Assembly (NCBI GenBank): GCA_035610835.1 | Contig: CM069447.1 | Span: 76,498,203-76,562,202, forward strand | Origin: Ophiura sarsii | Lineage: Eukaryota > Echinodermata > Ophiuroidea > Amphilepidida > Ophiuridae | Length of the DNA stretch: 64,000 bases | Direction: 5' to 3' | Shown: piece by piece, positions 55,589-64,000 of the stretch | How positions within the stretch are numbered: position 1 is the stretch's first letter | How the letters are laid out: each line of letters opens with the position of its first letter | Translations under genes and position numbers: made by a program | Notes under the pieces: generated by a model | The model's database searches: none | The model's input: only the letters and a program-made list of their open reading frames with translations | What the model was told of the DNA's origin: nothing

Positions 55589-58500
55589 TTAATAATAATA
55601 ATAATAATAGCGTTGCTTATATAGCGCTGTTCCAAAAATGATCACAGCGCTTAACAAAAGATAAAACATAAACAATACAATTTACCCCAGGCAACATACA
55701 AAAGTGAATGGAAAGAATGAGAAAGCCTAAAATGTACAGATAATCAGTTACTAAACAAATGAGTCTTGAGATTATGTTTGAAGGTTATGATACTGTTGCT
55801 GGATCTTAATGGAGATGGGATGATATTCCATAGTGTTGGGCCAGCCACAGCAAATGAGTTAGCTCCAATGCGTTTATGGCTGGCTGGCACAACAAGACGG
55901 GTTTTGTCAATGGCAGATCGTAGACCTTGTCTAGATGGAACATAGATGGAAATATACTCAGATATGTGTATGGGGGCAGAACCAGTGATAGATTTATAGA
56001 CGTACAGAAGTGTTTTGAACTTGATTCTTTTATCAACTGGTAGCCAGTGCAGAGAATGAAGCAGTGGAGCAGATGAGTGACGTCTGTTGACTTTAAAAAT
56101 GATGCGCGCAGCCTTGTTTTGAAGCCGCTGCAAGCGAGACTTGTCAGCACTACTACATCCAGAAAGAAGGGAATTGGCATAATCAAGTTGTGAAAGAACA
56201 AGGGCACGCATTGTGTGATTGCAAGTGTCAGTGTCAATAAATCTACGTATTCTGGATATGTTCCATAACCCGAAATTGATGGTGCGACAAATAGCAGTGA
56301 CATAAGATGACATGGTCATGGAAGAATCAAAGGTGACACCCAAGTTTTTAATTGTAGAGGATGGGGATATTTCTTCCGAACCAACAATAAGAGTAGTGTC
56401 ACGTAATCTAGACATGTTCATCCGAGTGCTAGCAATAAAGAACTCAGTCTTGGTCTCATTGAGCTTAAGCATATTTGCGGTCATCCAAGAATGAATTTCC
56501 TTTATGCACGCAGATAGCTTGAAGCAAGCACAGGCACAGTCACCTGGAATTTTGGGATTGAACGTTAGATAAAGTTGTGTGTCATCAGCATAGATATGGA
56601 ACTGTAACTTGTGGCGGCGTATGATGGCGGCAACTTCCTGGGTGTACATGGTAAAGGCCTTGGGACCAATGATTGAACCCTGCGGAACCCCACATTTGAG
56701 ATAGAAAACATTAGACATATGGCTATCAACACACACACGAAAACTACGATCGGTTAAGTATGACCGGAACCAGTCCAGTGCTGTGCCTTTGATACCAAAG
56801 TTTGTCTCAAATCGGTCAATAAGGATGTCATGATCAATGGTATCAAAGGCAGCAGACAAGTCAAGCATGACTAAGAGAACAGCTTTGTTACTATCTAAGG
56901 CTTTGTCAATGTCATTTTTTACCCTGAGCAACGCAGTTTCAGTGCTGTGGTTAGCTTTGTACGCTGACTGAAACACTTCATTAAGATCATTTTTTGCCAT
57001 GTGCTCATTTACCTGAGTAATAGCTGCTCTCTCAATCACTTTGCCCAGAAAGTTTATATTAGAGATGGGTCTGTAGTTCTTTAGATCATTACAGTCCAAA
57101 GAGGCCTTCTTAATGATTGGTGTTACAATGGCACTTTTAAGTTTGTCTGGGAAAACACCAGTTGTCAGAGATGTGTTTACAATACTAGTGATGTATGGCG
57201 TAACAATGTCGATGTTCTCTTTAATCATCCAGATTGGCATGTAATCTAAGGAACAAGTTTTATTGGCACATTTCATTATGATGTTATGAACCTCAGTGAC
57301 ATCAAGGTTGCGGAAACATGGAAAGTCACAATTAATAGGGACAACATTGCCAGTCTGGATGGTTGGTGGAGATCTAGAGATTGCAAGGTCATTTTCAGAG
57401 ATAATACTACTTCTTATTTTGGAGACCTTATCGTTAAAGAATTTTGCAAATTTGTTACTAAGTGCGTGCGATGAGTTGATGGTTGGCAGCACTTTCTTAT
57501 TCTTGTTTAATAGAACACCAATAGTCTTGAACATGTCTTTTGAGTTTGTGTCCTTCAACTTATTCATGAAATAGCCTTCTTTGGATCGCTCAATCAGTTT
57601 TACGAGTTTCTCGTGCTGTATCATGTAGGCATCTCTATCAGCTTGGCGACGATGCTTTCTCCACCTCCTCTCAAGTTTTCGTTGTTTCCGCTTTTCCGCT
57701 CTAATCTCACCGTTATACCATCGCGGACGAGGGTGCAAAGTGCGGATCCTGGTACTCTCAGGAGCATGACAATCTAGAATTGATGTGACCGTTGTAACAA
57801 AATGGGCCAGCAAGTCATCTACCTGGGTGTTAGGTTCTTTAGGTTGGTCAGTAGAGAGTTTACTTGCCAGATCTGATTTAAGGGATTCAGAGTCAACGTT
57901 CCGATAGTCACGCATTGTGCACTTCGCCTTCAGTAGAGGGGGCTTGTTTTGTTGCATGACGCATGTTATCATATTATGATCAGAGCCTAGGTTAAGGCCA
58001 ACATCACAAATTCTCACTAAGTCTTCGTATTTGCGTGTTATGACCAGATCAAGAATATGTCCTTTTTTGTGCGTAGCAGTCCGGACATGTTGTATGAGGC
58101 CAAAGGACGAGAGAATAGTGTTAAACCGAGAGACGTCGGACTTCTCAGGCTTATCAATATGGAAGTTGAAGTCACCAAGGAGCACTAGTTTGCCAGACAT
58201 AGAAATTATTTCATTAAGAAATTCATGAAATTCATCAAAGAAACCGGCAACAGTTAAACCATTCTCTTCAGATGGGGGTGGGCGGTATATGATGATGTAG
58301 TGAACTCCATTGTTTGGGTCGAGAATGCTAGCATGTTCAAACGTAGTGCTGCGGAAATTAACAGGATATAGACGGAATCCCATCTGGACCTTAGAGAGTA
58401 CACCTATACCTCCATGATTGCTAGTACCTCTACATATATTAAGGAAGTTATATCCATCAGGCGTAATTTCACCAATTACAACAGGGTCATCGTCAGCTAG

Positions 58501-58780
58501 CCATGTCTCAGTGAGGAATACAACATCCACATTCCACATTGTAACATAGGAATGGATAGTGGTGGTTTTGTTGCGGATTGATCTAGAGTTCCAAAGACAT
58601 ACGCTAACCATAGGTTTCCTGTTAATGTGAGGATAACGAAGATTACGCATCTTAGGATTGGCACTTTCAATATACTTTGGTCTGTTAATTGTCTCTGTGC
58701 GAGGAATAGGAATTGAATTGCTATCATCAGCCTGTGTCTGCGCATAGTGATCATCAATTCCTCAATTTTCAATTTCCTCA
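55589..58780 (-). mobile_element. CR1-like LINE with intact ORF2
   Basis: The minus-strand element has a short 3' UTR with a perfect stem AGCGCTGT/ACAGCGCT (55623-55651) and a (TTA)n tail in sense (55611-55589). Open reading continues 5' of the first ATG to about 58755, where a stop (TGA) is met in an AATTGAGGAAATTG-type repeat, so the 5' end may be truncated or may mark an ORF1/ORF2 junction. No ORF1 seen. Confidence 0.85.
55744..58650 (-). CDS. CR1-like LINE ORF2: endonuclease-reverse transcriptase, uninterrupted
   Basis: 968 codons without stop or frameshift. N-terminal endonuclease: VCLWNSRSIRNK, TETW near residue 47, GDFN at 159-162, SDH at 223-225. A basic linker (about 305-345, KRKQRKLERRWRKHRRQADR) follows. 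RT: KNYRPISNINFLGKVIER, LDLSAAFDTIDHDI, CGVPQGSIIGP, catalytic YADD at 687-690, NLGVTFDSSM. The C-terminus has LHWLPVDKRIKFK and AGPTLWNIIP. It nicks DNA and copies the LINE RNA at the target site. All key residues I can see are present, so this is the most recently active LINE in the window. The 58650 ATG is the first in frame; codons upstream are open back to about 58755. Confidence 0.92.
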   Translation of the reverse strand: MRNLRYPHINRKPMVSVCLWNSRSIRNKTTTIHSYVTMWNVDVVFLTETWLADDDPVVIGEITPDGYNFLNICRGTSNHGGIGVLSKVQMGFRLYPVNFRSTTFEHASILDPNNGVHYIIIYRPPPSEENGLTVAGFFDEFHEFLNEIISMSGKLVLLGDFNFHIDKPEKSDVSRFNTILSSFGLIQHVRTATHKKGHILDLVITRKYEDLVRICDVGLNLGSDHNMITCVMQQNKPPLLKAKCTMRDYRNVDSESLKSDLASKLSTDQPKEPNTQVDDLLAHFVTTVTSILDCHAPESTRIRTLHPRPRWYNGEIRAEKRKQRKLERRWRKHRRQADRDAYMIQHEKLVKLIERSKEGYFMNKLKDTNSKDMFKTIGVLLNKNKKVLPTINSSHALSNKFAKFFNDKVSKIRSSIISENDLAISRSPPTIQTGNVVPINCDFPCFRNLDVTEVHNIIMKCANKTCSLDYMPIWMIKENIDIVTPYITSIVNTSLTTGVFPDKLKSAIVTPIIKKASLDCNDLKNYRPISNINFLGKVIERAAITQVNEHMAKNDLNEVFQSAYKANHSTETALLRVKNDIDKALDSNKAVLLVMLDLSAAFDTIDHDILIDRFETNFGIKGTALDWFRSYLTDRSFRVCVDSHMSNVFYLKCGVPQGSIIGPKAFTMYTQEVAAIIRRHKLQFHIYADDTQLYLTFNPKIPGDCACACFKLSACIKEIHSWMTANMLKLNETKTEFFIASTRMNMSRLRDTTLIVGSEEISPSSTIKNLGVTFDSSMTMSSYVTAICRTINFGLWNISRIRRFIDTDTCNHTMRALVLSQLDYANSLLSGCSSADKSRLQRLQNKAARIIFKVNRRHSSAPLLHSLHWLPVDKRIKFKTLLYVYKSITGSAPIHISEYISIYVPSRQGLRSAIDKTRLVVPASHKRIGANSFAVAGPTLWNIIPSPLRSSNSIITFKHNLKTHLFSN

Positions 58781-58843
58781 ATTTTCTATGTTTTTATGTC
58801 AAAAAGTGATGTTTCAAATGTCTCCTGTTCTCAGTTGGCCAGT

Positions 58844-60305
58844 GGTTCAGGTGTTAGTTTGTATGTTGGTTATAAAGAGGAGCCATGGCCCCTCAAAGGT
58901 ATGAAATAAAGTCATTGTGTTTTAACTTTTATGTTATAGAAACACTGGGTCAAAACATAGACAAACTTTAAAGTATCAAATTCTAATTTTTACAGTATTT
59001 TCCGCATTATTTTCATGAGTGATGATTGAATTCATTCAAAACTATCCAATGGTAACACTAAATTATTTTCAACAAGTTTATTTATCAGTGTTTCTAGTCT
59101 AATGGTACTTTTCAATGAAAAATAATTACGGGTATGACATTCAAAATGGCCTAAACTTGAAAAGATATGTGGGTTGTGTTAAAATCCATTTAGGTTCAGG
59201 TATTAGTGTGTATGTTGGTCATAAAGAGGAGCCATGGCCCCTTACAGGTGTGAAATAAAATCATTGTGCTTTAGTTATAATGGTATAGAAACACTGGGTC
59301 CATAACATAGACAAATTTCGGAGTATCAAATTCCAATTTTCACAGTATCGTCCGTATTTTTGTCAAAAACCCTTTTAAGTTTTCATGAATGATGATTGAA
59401 TTCATTCAAAACTATCCAATGGTAACCCTAAATTATTTTCAACAAGTTTATTTATCAGTGTTTCTAGTATTATGGTATTTTTCAATGAAAAATGATAACG
59501 GGTATGACATTCAAAATGGCCTAAACTGGAAAAGATATGTGGGTTCTGTTAAAATACATTTAATTACAAAGTGGTTCAGGTGTTAGTTTATATGTTGGTT
59601 ATAAAGAGGAGCCATGGCCATTCACAGGTGTGAAATAAAATCATTGTCTTTTAATTAATATGTTATAGAAACACTGGGTCATAACATAGACAAACTTTAA
59701 AGTATCAAATTCTAATTTTTACAGTATTTTCCGCATTATTTTCATGAGTGATGATTGAATTCATTCAAAACTATCCAATGGTAACACTAAATTATTTTCA
59801 ACAAGTTTATTTATCAGTGTTTCTAGTCTAATGGTACATTTCAATGAAAAATAATTACGGGTATGACATTCAAAATGGCCTAAACTTGAAAAGATATGTG
59901 GGTTGTGTTAAAATCCATTTAAATAAAAAGTGGTTCAGGTGTTAGTTTGTATGTTGGTTATAAAGAGGAGCCATGGCCGTTCACAGGTGTGAAATACAAT
60001 TATTGTGTTTCAATTATATGTTATAGAAACACTGGGTCATAACATAGACTAATTTCAGAGTATCAAATTCCAATTTTCACAGTATCTTCTGCATTTTTGT
60101 CAAAAACCCTTTTTAAGTTTTCATGAATGATGATTCAATTCATTCAAAACTATCCAATGGTAACATTAAATTGTTTTCAACAAGTTTTTATCAGTGTTTC
60201 TAGTCTAATGGTACTTTCAATGAAAAATATTTTGTCTATGACATTCAAAATGGCCTAAACTAGAAAAGATATGTGGGTTGTGTTAAAATCCATTTAAATA
60301 AAAAG
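58844..60305. repeat. Minisatellite, four ~350-380-bp units
   Basis: Units start GGTTCAGGTGTTAGT at about 58844, 59194, 59573 and 59932. Each contains AAAGAGGAGCCATGGCC, TAGAAACACTGGGTC, AACTATCCAATGGTAACA and CAGTGTTTCTAGTCTAATGG. Units 1 and 3 share one variant set (CCGCATTATTTTCATGAGTG); units 2 and 4 share another (TTTTTGTCAAAAACCC), so the true period is a two-unit repeat of about 740 bp. Confidence 0.85.
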
Positions 60306-62480
60306 TCAAATTTGCAAACAAAAATATAAGTCAATGTGTTTTGATTATTACAATTACAGTGTTTCTAGATTGAAGGGGTACTTGCCATACTAAATAAACT
60401 AATTCAGACCATACTGCATCTAATATTTTGACACTGTTTTAAGGTCAGTGTCAAAAAATATGATAGGAAGGAATGGTGAGTTTTTAGTTAATTGCATATC
60501 TGCGAGGCATGAAATCCGAATAGCTGTTTACGAAGATATTGACTATAGTACCAGCACCATTGATGTTTAAAGACATAGAATCTATGCTTGTTGACAAAGA
60601 AAAAACAGCGTCGGAAGCTTAAACAACTTAAAGACATTTGTGAGCAGTTTAACATAGATGTTATTGGTTCAAAGATAAGGAAGGATTTCTTTATAAATCC
60701 ACTTCTAGACCTCATTTTGGCATGCAAATGTACATAGGAAGGAAACCAAAACAGTTGTTTTTTTGCTCCTGATAAAGTCATTTAATTTTTATAAGTGACG
60801 AGAGACATCTACATTCTATTTGAGCAAAAGAGAGTGTAAAAAGAACTTGTGTATGGTAAACATAATGTATCCACTAATACATTGGTAAAGGCAAGTGACA
60901 TAGCATAATGTAATTTCAGAAAAATTGGAAAGGTATATACCTCGGATGAGCTTCACATATTAGTGAAGTATTGAATATTTCGATACCAATGTTTAAGGTA
61001 TGTGTAGTGTGAAATCCGTTGACACAACCATCTATAAAACAATGATGAATCAATATGAAGTACCTATCCCATGAAGAGAAAAAAGTGCAGTTATGAAGAT
61101 TATAGGCCTACAGTTGAACTGCTGCTGTAAATCACCTTTGCTATGATGAGTTAGGTTTTAGAATATATTGTAAAATGATCGATTAAGATTGGGTTTGGTA
61201 TGTTTTGATGAACAACAGCATGTGTTGTAAAATCATCTTTTTGTATAATTCTGAAATTACCTAGAAAGCGTGACATTATAATAATGCTTTAACTATGTAT
61301 AAAATGATAACTTCAGAAAGTTTTATTGAAGTTCGTGAAAAGTTCTATTCCATGGAGAGCTTTTAAGGCATGTAGACAGGGGAACTAGTTCTTATAAGCA
61401 TTAAAATACTTTTCTTTTTTTTCTTCAACATTTTGTTCTCCAAACAAATAGAACCACCCATACCTTATTTAAAGTATTAAGAAGATAACTTTATTGACAC
61501 TCTTTTTCAAAATAATAGTTTGAAATCTGCAAGTAGTTAGGAATGGCAAAACAATTAATTCAAAAACGTTCATATGCAAATTGGAGAAAATGGGGAATTT
61601 ATAAGATTCTTTATGATTTTTTTTCTCTTAAAGTAGAAACACTGTAATTTGTTTAGCACACCAGGAGAAGAAACAGTTTATAATAGAAATGTCACAGACC
61701 CAATATTGGTGAGTTATGATGGCCCCGAATTCTATCGAGCATAATATGGGCCTTATCTAGAAATGCTAAAATAGGAGCATATGCCCCAAACAACATTAAC
61801 ATTGTTGGAGTGTTTTTATTTTACAGAAGCTAGAACTCAATGGTTTTAGTTTTGCTTACATGGGGCCAAGGGGTGTTAGTTGTGATTACAATGCAAATTT
61901 ATTTTGAAACCGCTGTCCAACTGAAAAACTGAACATCAAACAAATCATCTTTTTGGTGAAAAATACCTCGTAAATTGGAAAAACTATCATAATTTTCTCT
62001 AAGAATAGAAGCACTGATGCTTAGTTTATACTGTATTTATAAAGAGGACTCTATCAATAACTTATCATTGGAAAATCACTTTGAAAACTTTAACTTGTAA
62101 GCAATAGCAATGCCATTTATCAAATAACATGTATTTTGAAGTAAGGAAAAAAAGGTGAAATTACGCAATTTTTGTGATAAGTTTTTTTCTAAAATTAGAA
62201 ACACTGTGATTTTTTTAGCGCACTGGAAGAATGAGACTATCATAGGGATGCCACATACCACATAAGCTCCTATTCACCCCAATTCCGGAAGGGAACTCAC
62301 ACAAGCATCACACACAGACAAAATCAAGACAAAAGACACAAATTTGTTCTGTTTACTTAACCATGACAATTAATTATTCTTGATTTATGCCTCCCATCTC
62401 GGACCTTTTTGTTTGTTATTGACAATTAATGCTGATGTTCATCGCAATCGATTTATCCAACACGCGACAAACAAATCATT
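60306..62480. other. Non-coding stretch with scattered TAGAAACACTG motifs
   Basis: No gene supported. TAGAAACACTG or its complement appears at 60357, 61634 and 62196, with a variant at about 62005. Those at 61634 and 62196 share flanks (TTTTTTCT..A, then TTTAGC with CAC..GGA), so they are diverged duplicates of one another. The minus frame at 60488-60781 has no recognisable domain. Confidence 0.45.
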
Positions 62481-62489
62481 TATAAAAGG
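62481..62489 (+). promoter_or_regulatory. TATA-box-like sequence
   Basis: TATAAAAGG at 62481-62489, 12 bp before an ATG. With normal 25-30-bp spacing, transcription would begin near 62506-62512, downstream of that ATG, so pairing with the ATG at 62502 is doubtful. Confidence 0.25.
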
Positions 62490-62501
62490 CGGGCAAAAAT
62501 A

Positions 62502-62710
62502 ATGCTGATCTTATTCGTCAACGCTCTTGTCTTGCTCTTGCTTTTGCCACTTTTGAATTCGACCTTAAGCCACTCAAGTGCCCATAAATCCGCCAAACAA
62601 CATCGTAGCGCAACAAAAGAGGTGTCAAAATGCGCAAAAGATAACTGTGAATCGAATTATTTTTTTTTAAAAATGCATACTATTTCAGGTTCCGATAAAT
62701 CTGACCATTT
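62502..62710 (+). CDS. Candidate first exon of a small secreted protein, hypothetical
   Basis: The ATG at 62502 opens a frame that begins with a signal-peptide-like run (MLILFVNALVLLLLLPLLN), then a Ser/Lys/His-rich stretch and two Cys (KCAKDNCES). It reaches a consensus donor, ATTT then GTAAGT, at 62711. Read through, it stops one codon later. The hydrophobic core plus donor suggest a coding first exon, but the TATA position argues against this ATG and no second exon was identified. Function unknown. Confidence 0.3.
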
Positions 62711-63055
62711 GTAAGTGTTAAGATACTTTATTGGCGCAGTTTATCTATACAATGTGAAGTGATACAGATGTGATCATAAAAAGGTGAGTTGGTTAATACA
62801 ATATTTGGAACTTGCAGTAAAAATGCACTTATCAATTGCATCCCTGGCCCTGGGGATAGCATGGAATAAGGCCGGGTCGTACAAATTAGTATTAAATATT
62901 GATTTGATGGAAGAAAAGGTGAACAGATCACTTTTTAGGCAACATTTTTACCTCATTGTCAATTTATAAGATATACATATACAGCCTGTTGGAGGGGTAA
63001 AACAGATTATGTAGGTCCATAAATGATAGATAAAAAACTGATTTTACTAGAGATT
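62711..63055. other. No feature recognised
   Basis: Nothing supported apart from the donor at 62711. Confidence 0.4.
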
Positions 63056-63482
63056 TGACCCCTCAGATAGAATAGAAAAAGAAAGAAAAAAATGGTGTCC
63101 ATTTCTGAATTGTAAAGGATGAACATTCTTGCACCTCAGCTAGAATAGAAACAAAATCAAACCTGTGCGTCCATTTCTGAATTGTAAAGGATGAACATTC
63201 TCACCCCTCAGCTAGAATAGAAAAAGGCAAACTTGTGTGCCCATTTCTGAATTGTAAAGAATGAACATTTTCATCCCTCAGCTAAACAGAAACAGGCAAA
63301 TGTGTGTGTCCATCTGAATTGAAAAGGATGAAAATGTTCGCCTCTAAGCTAATGCAGAAAAAGGCAAACTTGTGTGTCCCATCCATTTCTGAATTGTAAA
63401 GGATCAACATGTTCACCTCAGCCAGAATAGTAAAAGACAAACTTGTGGATCCTTTTCTGAATTGTAAAAGATGAATATTTTC
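63056..63482. repeat. Minisatellite, about six ~70-bp units
   Basis: CATTTCTGAATTGTAAAGGA recurs at about 63100, 63172, 63241, (63310), 63385 and 63452, each followed by a CCTCAGCTAGAATAG-AAA block and GGCAAACTTGTGTG. Spacing is 67-75 bp. Non-coding. Confidence 0.85.
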
Positions 63483-64000
63483 AACAACAAAAAACAATGA
63501 GCAAAATATTCAATGACCTGAAACATGTACAGGTCAATTTCATTATGTTATCATTAATCGGGTAATCGTCTCTCTTAATGTATGTACCATACCTATAATT
63601 CGCAAGATTTATACAAAGGGTGAAATACCCTACCTTTTTTATGTTCACCCTTCAATTCTTTGCTCAAATGTCATTGTTTTACTGCCCAAAACAAAGCGTG
63701 AGCATACGTTTTGGCCATTGTCGCCATTATAATTGCATGCTTGGATTATTTTGGCTCATGGAGAGATATAAAACAAATGTTTAGCCAATTTGGAACTGAT
63801 TCAACTATTATAGCTATGCTATGCCAAGACAACAACTTGTTCATTCTTGTAGTTGTATGTTGCAGTGAGCGGCTTTGTTTGACGGATACTTGCGCTTTAT
63901 AAGTTTCCATTATTACATGATTGCAAATCCAGTCTTGGTACTCTTGGATGAACTGGAAGCTTGGCTCTTAACGATTGGATTCTGGTAGTCTCTCCTTTAG
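63483..64000. other. No feature recognised
   Basis: The 63-codon frame at 63711-63902 has no known domain. Nothing else supported to the window end. Confidence 0.4.

Noticed and set aside
1..64000. CRISPR arrays, prokaryotic operons, rRNA genes
   Set aside because: None seen. The direct repeats here are transposon, minisatellite or exon-array units without regular unique spacers.

Overview
This is AT-rich, intron-containing, repeat-dense DNA from an animal nuclear genome. The evidence is an exon/intron ankyrin gene with GT..AG introns, CR1-, RTE- and L1/Tx1-type LINE remnants, and many TTAA-, TA- and TWA-flanked DNA transposon derivatives. The mix fits a marine invertebrate, perhaps a deuterostome, but the species cannot be fixed from sequence alone. 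There is one 100-N assembly gap (5680-5779). No bacterial, organellar or rRNA sequence was recognised.

Layout. At 1-5.7 kb an RTE-like LINE remnant (minus strand) carries two nested DNA-transposon insertions, followed by a small TTAA element and a long-armed repeat element. At 5.8-13 kb there is mostly non-coding sequence, a degenerate motif block (8.4-9.35 kb), a very AT-rich tract, a small CACTA-like MITE and one good exon candidate (12794-12872). At 13.5-17.2 kb two 5'-truncated CR1-like LINE pseudogenes lie on the minus strand. At 17.2-30 kb there are MITEs, foldbacks and a striking run of tRNA-like modules; two of these sit inside the inverted arms of a 2.3-kb TTAA-flanked element (26091-28417).

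The main host-gene signal is at 30661-37132: an array of about 28 ankyrin-repeat exons. Each encodes one repeat of about 34 residues, all in phase 0, separated by near-identical introns of about 126 bp. Framework residues are almost invariant between exons. Changes concentrate at the positions that line the binding face of an ankyrin stack. The first half is homogenised and contains a 6-exon higher-order duplication; the 3' end decays and is cut by a LINE. The exon at 12794 has the right phase and sequence to be an N-terminal cap, but the link is inferred.

From 37 to 58.8 kb: another truncated LINE, a 1.27-kb TA-flanked foldback, an L1/Tx1-like ORF1 remnant, and two inverted 1.2-kb tandem-repeat blocks (41.8-43.0 and 47.9-55.4 kb). 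The second block is split by a 6.1-kb LINE insertion (48265-54398), whose 3' UTR holds a 2.6-kb TA-flanked element peppered with a GTTTATTACGTTA motif. A CR1-like LINE with an open 968-codon EN-RT reading frame lies on the minus strand at 55744-58650. From 58.8 to 64 kb there are two minisatellites, a dispersed CAGTGTTTCTA motif and a weak candidate secretory first exon (62502-62710).

Apart from the ankyrin array and the few exon candidates, nearly all recognisable coding sequence here belongs to retrotransposons.
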